From HT1-32 sp040219025 (GTDB lineage Bacteria > Pseudomonadota > Alphaproteobacteria > Rhodospirillales > HT1-32), in contig JAVJTE010000027.1 in the NCBI GenBank assembly GCA_040219025.1, positions 184,650 to 248,649 on the forward strand: DNA of 64,000 nucleotides, in the 5' to 3' direction. The notes under the pieces are model-generated. The model saw nothing but the letters and a program-made list of their open reading frames with translations. It ran no database searches and had not been told where the DNA came from. Position numbers and translations under genes: made by a program. Shown in pieces: positions 51,565-59,910 of this stretch; the stretch's first letter is position 1; the number at the start of each line of letters is the position of its first letter.

Positions 51565-52753
51565 GGAAACAGCAGACGGCGATGAACTGGACTGCGCCGA
51601 CCGCCAGAAAGAACAGGCCGTCGCCGTTTGTCCCGATGGTCCGGATCAGGCCGTAAATCGCCGGGGCGAAGGCATAGCAGGCCTGCCCCGTGGCGACGAT
51701 CAGCGAGACCACCCGCTGTACCTCGGCGGCCGGAAATTCGGACTGGGCGATCAGCGGCGGCAGGGAGGTGGCATTGCCGATACCGGCCCCGAACAGAACC
51801 ACGCCACAGATCGCCAGAACAGTGCTGTCGCCGGACAGGAAGAACAGCAGGGAGCCCGCGATCTGTACGCCGTAACTGCCGGCAGCCACGGTTCTGCGGG
51901 ACAGGCCGGTGGCCAGCACCCGCACGGCAATGCTGCGCCCGGCAATGGCACAGGCGGTGGCCAGTCCCATGGCGAAACCGGCGGCCTGCACACCAATGGC
52001 CGGGGCCAGCACGCTGAACAGATGCGCGACCATACCGATCTGGGCGAACAGACCGAGCGCCATACCGGCAGCCAGCGTCAGAAACCGCGGGTCGCGTGAC
52101 AGCCGGAGAGGAGCGGATATTTCGGTCCCTGTACTGGCCGGGGCAGCAGCTTCCGCATCGCCGTCCGGGAACTGGCCGACCATCTCAGGCCGGATCCGGA
52201 AGACCAGCAGGCTCATGAGGCTGACGATCACGATAGCCGTCACGCCGATGGTCGATGCCGCTGCCGGAAAGCCGTAGCGGTCAATCAGCAGCACCCAGAG
52301 CGGTGACAGAATGACGCCGCCGATGCTGGCCCCGTTATAGGCAGTGGACAGCGCCCGGGGCCGCCGCCGGTTGTACCAGGGCGCGATGATGGCGTTGATC
52401 GCGGCAGCCCCCATCGTCACCCATCCGGCCCCGGTGGCCAGTGCCGCCAGAACCAGGTGCCAGGGCGACGCTGCCAGCGCCCAGCCGAGCAGTCCTGTGG
52501 CCAGCAGGACCGCACCCCCGGTGGTGATGACAGGCAGGTTGAACCTGCGATAGAGACGCGGCAGGTTCGCGACGATAACCGCGCCGACAAGGAAATGCAG
52601 GGTGACAGCAGCAGACACCCAGACCAGTGGCCATCCCGTGCGTTCAGTGACCGCATGAAGAAAGACGGGGGGACCGTAAAACCCTGTTCCCCAGCCCAGA
52701 ATGGCGAGGATGAATGCCGAGAGGACGACCCGGCGGCCGAAGAAAGATGTCAT
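51524..52753 (-). CDS. MFS transporter
   Basis: 409 residues from ATG 52753 (AGGAG upstream), 12 membrane segments. Major-facilitator motifs: GWGTGFYGPPVFLHAVTER, NLPRLYRRFNLPVITTGG and a YNRRRPRALSTAYNGASIGG loop (cytoplasmic 2-3/4-5 motif). It faces the ArsR-type regulator at 52900 across 146 bp, a pattern typical of a regulated exporter. The substrate is unknown; a drug, anion or metabolite exporter is possible. Confidence 0.9.
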   Translation of the reverse strand: MTSFFGRRVVLSAFILAILGWGTGFYGPPVFLHAVTERTGWPLVWVSAAVTLHFLVGAVIVANLPRLYRRFNLPVITTGGAVLLATGLLGWALAASPWHLVLAALATGAGWVTMGAAAINAIIAPWYNRRRPRALSTAYNGASIGGVILSPLWVLLIDRYGFPAAASTIGVTAIVIVSLMSLLVFRIRPEMVGQFPDGDAEAAAPASTGTEISAPLRLSRDPRFLTLAAGMALGLFAQIGMVAHLFSVLAPAIGVQAAGFAMGLATACAIAGRSIAVRVLATGLSRRTVAAGSYGVQIAGSLLFFLSGDSTVLAICGVVLFGAGIGNATSLPPLIAQSEFPAAEVQRVVSLIVATGQACYAFAPAIYGLIRTIGTNGDGLFFLAVGAVQFIAVCCFLSRGQRAAAPQPG

Positions 52754-52899
52754 GATGCTGGCTCCTGTTTGCGAGAGCCCTGTGATAGTCTGTCGCGGAT
52801 GTGAATGCTTCGGCCTGCACCGAAACATCGCTTTCGGCGGCGGGCTACAACAACCCCTGTGATGCCTCGGGCACCAGACAATTCAGGAGGACCGGGAAA

Positions 52900-53610
52900 A
52901 TGTCCATGACCACCAATCGAATTGCCGAAATCGGCATGATGGTCGGCGATCCGGCACGGGCGTCGATTCTGGCGGCGCTGATGGACGGGCGGGCGCTGAC
53001 CGCCGGTGAACTGGCGACGGTCGCCGGGGTGACGGCCCAGACCACCAGCGGTCATCTGTCGCGCCTGACACAAACCGGGTTACTGGCGATGGAGAAGCAG
53101 GGTCGCCACCGGTATTTCCGCCTCGCCGGACCGGATATTGCCCGGATGCTGGAAGGAATCATGCAGATCGCCTCGTCAGATATACCGGCAAAGGCCCGGA
53201 AACTGTCGACCGGACCGCGCGACGCTTCGATGCGCCGGGCGCGAACCTGCTACGACCATTTCGCGGGAAAGCTGGGGGTGGCGATTGCAACCGGTCTGGT
53301 CGGGCTGGGATATGTTGAATTTGACGGTGAGTCCGGAATCGTGACCGAAGGCGGGTTAGAGGCGCTGGCCGGTATGGGGATCGAGCTTTCGGGGCAGGTG
53401 ATGACCAAGAAAGGTGCCCGCCCGGTCTGCCGTCCCTGTCTGGACTGGAGCGAGCGGGTGCCGCATGTCGCCGGGCGTCTGGGGGCTGTTATCTGCCGTC
53501 ACTATTTCGATCAGGGCTATGTCCGGCGGCTGAACAACAGCCGCGCGCTGGAAATCACGCCGCCTGGTCAGCAGGCGTTACGCCGGATGTTCAATATCCC
53601 GGCGATCTGA
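52900..53610 (+). CDS. ArsR-family (winged HTH) transcriptional regulator
   Basis: 236 residues from ATG 52900, nine bases after AGGAGG; the longer frame to 52801 is not needed. The N-terminal winged HTH is ArsR-like: IGMMVGDPARASILAALMDG, LTAGELATVAGVTAQTTSGH and KQGRHRYFRLAGPDIARMLE. The C-terminal half (about 110-236) is longer than in small ArsR proteins and carries CRPCLDWSERVPHVAGRLGA, with two close cysteines (a possible sensing site) and a conserved DW. Divergent from the MFS gene, which it probably represses. Confidence 0.88.
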   Translation: MSMTTNRIAEIGMMVGDPARASILAALMDGRALTAGELATVAGVTAQTTSGHLSRLTQTGLLAMEKQGRHRYFRLAGPDIARMLEGIMQIASSDIPAKARKLSTGPRDASMRRARTCYDHFAGKLGVAIATGLVGLGYVEFDGESGIVTEGGLEALAGMGIELSGQVMTKKGARPVCRPCLDWSERVPHVAGRLGAVICRHYFDQGYVRRLNNSRALEITPPGQQALRRMFNIPAI

Positions 53611-53627
53611 ACCTGATGGGGTTTGCC

Positions 53628-54371
53628 TCAGTCGAACAGGGCGTCGATTTCATCCTGACTGATGCCCTTGCCCTCAAGCTGCGGCCCGCTGAGCAGGGAG
53701 GCGTCCGGATCATCGGGGCGGAAATTGATCTCGGTTGAGGGGGCAATCTTGGCGAAATCTTCCTCGCCCCAGATCGCGATCATCGCCTGGATACGTTCCT
53801 CGACGAATTTCATGCCGTTGACGACCTTGTTGATGCGCTGTCCGGTAATGTCCTGAAAATTGCAGGCTTCGAACACTTTCATGCTCTGTTCGGCCAGCTG
53901 TTCGCCAAGCTGGTTGACGAAAGTGTCGTCACTGGACCGCAGCTGTTCGGCAACATTGTCGATGGTTTCGGCTGCCTCAAGGATGGTGTTCGTTGCATCT
54001 TCCGTGGCCTGAACCACGGCATCCAGCTCGTCGGTGACAGCGGAGATCTGGTCCTTGTCCGCATTCGGACTGCGCAGGGCGGCGATTTCCCGCTTGGTCT
54101 GCTGAATCGCGTGGGCCAGCGCCTTGACCTCGGTTTTCAGCGTCATGATCTCTTCGTCGGTGGGATCTTCCGGTTGGGAATCTGTTTCTGCCGGGCTGTT
54201 TGCCACGGTGTTTCCGTTGTCCCCGCCGCCTTGCTGCATCGCCTGTATATCGTTGCGCAGCGCAAGAATCAGGGTCTTCAGTTCCGAGATTTCATCACTT
54301 CCCGGAGCGCTGCCGCTATGCTTTGTGACCAGAGAGCCCTGCGCCCTTGCGCGTCGTTCTGCGGTGTACAT
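53628..54371 (-). CDS. cheZ: CheZ-type CheY-P phosphatase
   Basis: 247 residues (ATG 54371; ATG 54386 would add 5). A Gly-rich and acidic linker region (about 45-75) is followed by a long helix bundle. The CheZ active-site helix is present as FQDITGQRINKV, with the dephosphorylating Gln at 178 and Asp at 174 of this model. The C-terminus GISQDEIDALFD resembles the CheY-binding peptide of FliM more than the C-terminal helix of E. coli CheZ. No other chemotaxis or flagellar gene lies in the window. Confidence 0.88.
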   Translation of the reverse strand: MYTAERRARAQGSLVTKHSGSAPGSDEISELKTLILALRNDIQAMQQGGGDNGNTVANSPAETDSQPEDPTDEEIMTLKTEVKALAHAIQQTKREIAALRSPNADKDQISAVTDELDAVVQATEDATNTILEAAETIDNVAEQLRSSDDTFVNQLGEQLAEQSMKVFEACNFQDITGQRINKVVNGMKFVEERIQAMIAIWGEEDFAKIAPSTEINFRPDDPDASLLSGPQLEGKGISQDEIDALFD

Positions 54372-54491
54372 AAACTCTGATCCCATATTTCAGACATCGA
54401 TGACCGGACACAGGAAGACCTGCGAACCGGAACAAGTTAACATCCGTTCCGGCCCATGGGTATCCGCATCATCCACAATAGCATTCTGCAA

Positions 54492-55202
54492 TCAGGGCAG
54501 ATCAAACAGCAGCAGATCCGTCTGACCGGATGCCGTGATGTTGATTTTCTCAACATCTTCAATGGCCATCCCGGCCCGGCTGGTCACCGTCCGGCCATTG
54601 ACCGTGATGTCCGCCTGTGACGGAACCAGATAGGCCCGGCGGGCTTTCGCGAGTCTGTGCGAAACCGATGCGCCCTCGGCCAGATCGACACCGTAGAGGG
54701 TGGCGTCCTGATGAATGCGCAGGACATCATCATCCTTGCCGAACTGCGGCTCACCTGATGCCAGTGCTGTAAATTTGCCGTTCTTCGAGCCTTTCGGAAA
54801 CGGTTTGGCTTCCCAGCGTGGCGGCAGCCCGGCCTTGTCCGGCGTGACCCATATCTGGAACAGCAGGGTTTCCTCCTCCTCCAGATTGAACTCCGCATGC
54901 ATGATCCCGGTTCCCGCACTCATCACCTGAATATCGCCGGCGCCGGTCCGTCCGACATTGCCGAGATGGTCCTTGTGGGTGATCGCGCCCCGGCGGACAT
55001 AGGTGATGATCTCCATATCGCGATGACCATGCATGTCAAAGCCGGTGCCGGGCTGGATCGTGTCATCGTTCCAGACCCGCAACGGGCCGAATGACATGCG
55101 CCGGGGGTCATGATATTCCCCGAAGCTGAAATGATGCGTGGCATTCAGCCAGCCGTTCTGAAACTTCCCCAGCCCGTCAAATGGTCTTACATCCAGCATC
55201 AT
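54492..55202 (-). CDS. Pirin family protein (quercetinase-like)
   Basis: 236 residues, bicupin fold. Metal ligands in the N-terminal cupin are H58 and H60 (GFDMHGHRDMEIITYV), H102 and E104 (GTGIMHAEFN). C-terminal half is the second cupin. Pirins oxidise flavonols or sense electrophiles; the exact role is unknown. 6 bp after the glutathionyl-hydroquinone reductase gene, in an operon with wrbA. Confidence 0.92.
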   Translation of the reverse strand: MMLDVRPFDGLGKFQNGWLNATHHFSFGEYHDPRRMSFGPLRVWNDDTIQPGTGFDMHGHRDMEIITYVRRGAITHKDHLGNVGRTGAGDIQVMSAGTGIMHAEFNLEEEETLLFQIWVTPDKAGLPPRWEAKPFPKGSKNGKFTALASGEPQFGKDDDVLRIHQDATLYGVDLAEGASVSHRLAKARRAYLVPSQADITVNGRTVTSRAGMAIEDVEKINITASGQTDLLLFDLP

Positions 55203-55208
55203 GTCCTC

Positions 55209-56138
55209 CTAAACCGGGATCCGGTTCCGGTTATGTGGTTGTGTCAGGTCGATGGCAGGCCCCTTCGGCACAATGCCGGTCGGGTTCACGGTTTCGTGGC
55301 TGCCATAGTAGTGTTTCTTGATCGTCTCGAAATCGATGGTGGCGGCGATCCCCGGCTGCTGGGCGAGCTCCAGCATGTAGTTCCAGAGATTGTCGTATTC
55401 CCGCAGCTTCTGCCGGTTGCATTTGAAATGGTTGTGATAGACCGGGTCGAAGCGGATCAGGGTGGTGAACAGCCGCCAGTCTGCCTCGGTGATCCGGTCA
55501 CCGGCAATATAGCGGCGCTGGTCCAGCAGGCCCTCCAGCCAGTCCAGACTGTCGAACAGCGCATCGAAGGCGTCTTCATAGGCTTCCTGTGTTGTGGCGA
55601 AGCCGCTTTTGTAGACGCCGTTATTGACCGTGTTATAGACCCGTTCGTTGATCGCATCGATTTCCGCCCGCAGGTCTTCCGGATAATATTCCGGTGCTCC
55701 CCGCCAGCCATCGAGCATGCGGATCAGTTCCGCCGACTCGTTATTGACGATGGTGCCCTGCTTGCGGTCCCACAGAACCGGCACGGTCACCCGTCCTGTG
55801 TAATCCGGCTTTGCGGCGGTATAGACCTCATGCAGGCGGCGGGCACCATGCAGCGGATCTTCTCCTTCGCTCAGGGTCCAGCCTTCGGCCAGCATCAGTG
55901 CGTCAACCTTCGACAGGCTGATATCGTTCGTCAGTCCCTTCAGCTGCCGCATGATCAGCACCCGGTGTGCCCAGGGACAGGCCATGGAGACATAGAGGTG
56001 ATAGCGTCCGGCTTCCGGCTCGAACCCCGGATCACCGATCCGGTTGCGGAAGGCGGATTCCGAGCGGACAAACTTGCCGCCGGTCTTCTTCGTATCGTAC
56101 CAGACATCCTGCCAGACGCCGTTCACCAGCTGTCCCAT
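55209..56138 (-). CDS. yqjG: Glutathionyl-hydroquinone reductase (Xi-class GST)
   Basis: 309 residues from ATG 56138, with AGGAG 8 bases upstream; a GTG at 56147 is unlikely. Reduces glutathionyl-hydroquinones using a Cys nucleophile: C54 in SMACPWAHRVLIMRQL. Family motifs: FRNRIG, VPVLWDRKQGTIVNNESAE and a C-terminal domain with RRYIAGDRITEADWRLFTTL. Between wrbA and pirin, a typical quinone-detoxification operon. Confidence 0.94.
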   Translation of the reverse strand: MGQLVNGVWQDVWYDTKKTGGKFVRSESAFRNRIGDPGFEPEAGRYHLYVSMACPWAHRVLIMRQLKGLTNDISLSKVDALMLAEGWTLSEGEDPLHGARRLHEVYTAAKPDYTGRVTVPVLWDRKQGTIVNNESAELIRMLDGWRGAPEYYPEDLRAEIDAINERVYNTVNNGVYKSGFATTQEAYEDAFDALFDSLDWLEGLLDQRRYIAGDRITEADWRLFTTLIRFDPVYHNHFKCNRQKLREYDNLWNYMLELAQQPGIAATIDFETIKKHYYGSHETVNPTGIVPKGPAIDLTQPHNRNRIPV

Positions 56139-56168
56139 GGTTCTCACTCCTGTTGTTCAGTCCCGGCC

Positions 56169-56768
56169 TCAGGCCGTCAGTTTAGCGGCTATCGAGGCGA
56201 CATGCCTGCCCTGGAACCGCGCCATCGCCAGTTCGGTTTCTGACGGCTGGCGGCTGCCGTCCGGGCCGGCGATTGTCGCTGCGCCGAGGGGGGAGCCGCC
56301 CCGGACTTCACTGATATCCGTTGTCTCCGGAATGGCGTAGGGCAGACCGACGACGACAAAGCCGTGATGGAACAGGGTTGTGTGGAACGACTGGATGGTC
56401 GTCTCGTTACCGCCGCCGGTGCCGGTGGAGGTGAAGACGCTGCCGACCTTCCCGATCAGCTTGCCGGCAGCCCACAGACCGCCGGTCTGGTCGAGGAAAT
56501 TGCGCATCTGCGAAGCCATGTTGCCGAACCGGGTGGGTGTGCCGAAGATGACCGCATCATAATTTTCCAGCTCGGCGGGGGTGGCGATATCCGCTTTCTG
56601 GTCGAGCTTGAAATGCGCCTTCTTCGCGGCTTCTTCCGGCACCAGTTCCGGAACGCGTCTGATGTCGACGGTGACACCGTCAACTGCGGCGGCCCCCTCT
56701 GCGATGGCTGAGGCCATGGTTTCGATATGGCCGTAACTTGAATAATAAAGCACCAGTACCCTGGTCAT
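56169..56768 (-). CDS. wrbA: NAD(P)H:quinone oxidoreductase WrbA
   Basis: 199 residues. Flavodoxin-like enzyme that reduces quinones by two electrons. FMN motif VLYYSSYGHIETMASAIAEG; later FGTPTRFGNMASQMRNFLDQ, a WAAGKLIGKVGSVFTSTGTG stretch and GGSPLGAATIAG. Divergent from a LysR gene 105 bp away. Confidence 0.95.
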   Translation of the reverse strand: MTRVLVLYYSSYGHIETMASAIAEGAAAVDGVTVDIRRVPELVPEEAAKKAHFKLDQKADIATPAELENYDAVIFGTPTRFGNMASQMRNFLDQTGGLWAAGKLIGKVGSVFTSTGTGGGNETTIQSFHTTLFHHGFVVVGLPYAIPETTDISEVRGGSPLGAATIAGPDGSRQPSETELAMARFQGRHVASIAAKLTA

Positions 56769-56873
56769 GCCCGTCTCCTGTGAGAGCTGTTTCGGTTGTG
56801 GCTCATATGTAATTGATTGCTCTGAAGACGATAACCCGTCATTTCTTCATTATATTGTTTCCTGAGGTAAACA

Positions 56874-57788
56874 ATGAGCGAGCGACTGCAGGGTATCGAG
56901 GTGTTTGTCGAGGTGGTGCGGGCGGGCAGTTTTACCGCTGCGGCGGACCGGCTTGGCCTGTCGAAATCCGCCGCCAGCAAACAGATCACGGCACTGGAGG
57001 ACCGGCTGGGGGCGCGGCTGCTCAACCGGACCACGCGACGGCTCAGCCTGACGGAGGTTGGCCGCGCCTATTATGACCGCTGTGCCGCCGTGCTCGACGA
57101 TATTCTGGTCGCTGAACAGGCCGTGACTGATCTGTCGGATACCCCGCGCGGGACACTGCGCCTGAATGCGCCGATGTCTTTTGGCAACCGCTATCTGGCC
57201 CCGGCAGTGGCAGAGTTTCAGGGGCTTCACCCGGACTTGCGGGTTGATGTTACCCTGAATGACCGGCGGGTTGATGTGGTTGATGAAGGCTATGATCTGG
57301 CAATCCGGATTGCCGACCTGCCGGATTCCAGCCTGATCGCCCGACGGCTGGCGACCTGTCGGCGGGTAACCTGCGCCAGCCCGGAATATCTTGTTCATTG
57401 CGGCCGCCCGAACCGGCCGGAGGAACTGGCCCATCACCGGATGCTGAGCTACAGCTATATTTCAAACCCGCGTGAATTCCGCTTCCAGGAGGCCGGCCAG
57501 CCGCTGACGGTGACCACGGACCCGGTCGTCACCGCCAACAACGGCGATTTCCTCACCAGCATCGCCACTGCCGGTCTTGGCATTCTGCTGACCCCGTCCT
57601 TCATCGTCGGCGATGCCATCCGTGCCGGACGGCTGGTCCCCATCCTGCAGGATTTCGAGGCCGATCCGATAGCGATCTATGCCATCTACCCGCATTCCCG
57701 CCACCTCTCCGCCAAGGTCCGCCTCTTCATCGACCACCTCGCCCACCGCTTCAAAGACCCCCCGCCCTGGGACGACGGGGTCGGGTAG
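56874..57788 (+). CDS. LysR family transcriptional regulator
   Basis: 304 residues. HTH at 1-60 (LQGIEVFVEVVRAGSFTAAA, DRLGLSKSAASKQITALEDR); effector domain with LRVDVTLNDRRVDVVDEGYD and IRIADLPDSSLIARRLATCR. TGAGGT precedes the ATG. Divergent from the wrbA-yqjG-pirin operon, so it probably controls that operon, perhaps in response to quinones or electrophiles. The upstream region has no clear palindrome that I could settle on. Confidence 0.92.
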   Translation: MSERLQGIEVFVEVVRAGSFTAAADRLGLSKSAASKQITALEDRLGARLLNRTTRRLSLTEVGRAYYDRCAAVLDDILVAEQAVTDLSDTPRGTLRLNAPMSFGNRYLAPAVAEFQGLHPDLRVDVTLNDRRVDVVDEGYDLAIRIADLPDSSLIARRLATCRRVTCASPEYLVHCGRPNRPEELAHHRMLSYSYISNPREFRFQEAGQPLTVTTDPVVTANNGDFLTSIATAGLGILLTPSFIVGDAIRAGRLVPILQDFEADPIAIYAIYPHSRHLSAKVRLFIDHLAHRFKDPPPWDDGVG

Positions 57789-57804
57789 AGGTGAACGCCG
57801 GAGT

Positions 57805-59910
57805 CTACCTTCCCTCCCGTCGCCAGGCCCAGAGCAGCAGGCCGAGGAGGATGACGAGGGCGGCAAGGGGCGGGGCGGCGGGGGTCTGGGTGATGCCGGT
57901 GATGACATAGTCTTCATTGCGCAACACGCCGAGGAAGCCGTCGCCGGAGCGGTTGGCGTCTTTACGGATGCGGCGGATGGTGGGAGCCGGATCGTCGGTC
58001 AGCCAGCGATAGCCACCACCGGAAGCGGCCATCACCGGGGCCAGTGGTTCAGGTGAAGTGCGGACATCGAAGAACTCCACCGGATTGATATCACCAACCG
58101 CAAACAGCCGGTCGAGCGGGCCGTCGGTCAGCCGGTAGAGACCGGGTTCCGCAGCCGCAATGGTGATGGTGGCGATACCGTTGCGGTTCGGCTGCAGGTC
58201 CAGCATTTCGGTGCTGCCGTCCGGACGGGTCAGCTGAACCTGTGCCGGGCCCGGGGTCAGTGAACGCCGCTCGATCCGCAGGTTCTGGCCCTCGGGCCGG
58301 GCGGACAGGTTGTTTTCTTCCAGCTCCGGCTCTTTCATCAGCCAGTGTGCAACGCGGCGGAGCAGTTCGGAGGCGGGACCGCCGCCTTCATAGCCACGTG
58401 ACCAGAGCCAGATATGATCGCTGAGCAGCAGGGCCACCCGGCCCCCGGCGGTTTGCGACGGGTCAGGCGTCGAGACATCGCCGCTTTCCGGACGGCTCAG
58501 CATCAGCATCGGGCCGGACGGGCCGGACATCAGCACCTCGCCGTCGCGGGCGGTTGCCTCGATCTGCCGGAACCAGCGGCCCCATCGCGGCATGTCCGTA
58601 ATATCGGCAGCGCCCAGCAGGTCGGCGGTGACCGGATGGCGGGCCCCGGTTTCCGTCACCCGCGCCTTGAACCCGGATTCCGTCACATTGCCGGTCGGTT
58701 CAGCCGGCAGCACATCGCCGAGCGGAGTTCTGGCCAGCGACATATTGCCCGCATATTCCGGCCCGACTGCCATCAGCAATGCGCCGCCATTGCGGACATA
58801 CTGCGCGATGTTGCCGAGATAGAGTGGCGGCAGCACGCCGCGCCGCCGGTAGCGGTCGAAGATGACCAGATCGAATTCGTCCAGCTTCACCTCGAACAGC
58901 TCCCGGATCGGGAAGGCGATCAGGGCCAGCTCGCGCAGCGGTGTGCGGTCGGCTTTTTCAGGCGGGCGCAGGATGGTGAAATGGACCAGATCAACGGCGG
59001 GATCGCTCTTCAGCAGGTTCCGCCAGGTGCGTTCACCGGGATGCGGTTCGCCGGAGATCAGCAGGACCCGCAGCCGGTCACGCACGCCGTTGACAGGCAG
59101 CACCGCACGGTTGTTGCGCAGGGTCAGCTCGTTGGGCAGGGCGGTTGCCTCAAACTCGAAGATATTCTCGCCGGCATGGTCGATCTGCAGCGGCAGGACA
59201 AGGGTCTCACCGGTGGCGGCGGGAAGGTTGTTGATGACCTGTCCGTCCCGGCGGACGATCACCTGTGCGGCGGCACCGGTTGCCCCGCCAAGATCCTCGA
59301 CTTTCAGGGAAACACTGACTTCCTTGCCGACCAGTCCGAAATTCGGTGCCTGTTCGACAACCAGTCGCCGGTCGAGACCACGGCGCTCGCCGGTCAGCAG
59401 AACATGCACCGGGCTGCCGGCACGGTCGTCCGGATCCGGCAGGCCATGGACCTGTCCGTCGGTGATGATGAAGGTGGCGCCTAACCGGCCATCGGACAGG
59501 CCGGAGATGGCCCGGTCCGCGGCTTCAAACAGATGGGTGCCGTCGGCCCTGTCGGAGCGACCGTCGGTGCGGACGACACGGACATCAAGGTCGCGGAACT
59601 TCGCGAGGGTCTCGGTCAGGTTCGCAAGGGCCGCCTCTGTGCGTTCGGGGCGATCCCGCAGCTTCTGGCTCGGAGAGTCATCGACGACAATCAGCGCCAC
59701 ATCGGCAATCGGCTGCCGGCTTTCATTGACAAATTGCGGGTTGGCGAGGGCAACCAGCACCGCCGCCATTGCCGCCAGCCGGAGGATGGCACCGGGCGCG
59801 CTGCGCCAGATGGCATAGATCGCCAGAACCAGTGTTACCGCCGCAATCGACCAGATCCAGAGCGGGTCGACAAGCGGCGCCAGAATGAGACCGGACAGGG
59901 TGCCGCTCAT
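57805..59910 (-). CDS. Membrane protein of the MoxR-DUF58 operon, VWA/glutamine-amidotransferase-like
   Basis: 701 residues. Two N-terminal membrane segments (about 5-60), then a large periplasmic part and a C-terminal membrane segment (about 675-698, LAALVILLGLLLWAW). ADVALIVVDDSPSQ resembles the start of a VWA-like domain with degenerate MIDAS; DLVIFDRYRRRGVLPPLYLG and RNGGALLMAVGPEYAGN are like class I glutamine amidotransferase folds without an evident catalytic triad. Function unknown; operon context suggests a membrane or chaperone-linked role. Overlaps the preceding gene by 4 nt. Confidence 0.85.
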   Translation of the reverse strand: MSGTLSGLILAPLVDPLWIWSIAAVTLVLAIYAIWRSAPGAILRLAAMAAVLVALANPQFVNESRQPIADVALIVVDDSPSQKLRDRPERTEAALANLTETLAKFRDLDVRVVRTDGRSDRADGTHLFEAADRAISGLSDGRLGATFIITDGQVHGLPDPDDRAGSPVHVLLTGERRGLDRRLVVEQAPNFGLVGKEVSVSLKVEDLGGATGAAAQVIVRRDGQVINNLPAATGETLVLPLQIDHAGENIFEFEATALPNELTLRNNRAVLPVNGVRDRLRVLLISGEPHPGERTWRNLLKSDPAVDLVHFTILRPPEKADRTPLRELALIAFPIRELFEVKLDEFDLVIFDRYRRRGVLPPLYLGNIAQYVRNGGALLMAVGPEYAGNMSLARTPLGDVLPAEPTGNVTESGFKARVTETGARHPVTADLLGAADITDMPRWGRWFRQIEATARDGEVLMSGPSGPMLMLSRPESGDVSTPDPSQTAGGRVALLLSDHIWLWSRGYEGGGPASELLRRVAHWLMKEPELEENNLSARPEGQNLRIERRSLTPGPAQVQLTRPDGSTEMLDLQPNRNGIATITIAAAEPGLYRLTDGPLDRLFAVGDINPVEFFDVRTSPEPLAPVMAASGGGYRWLTDDPAPTIRRIRKDANRSGDGFLGVLRNEDYVITGITQTPAAPPLAALVILLGLLLWAWRREGR

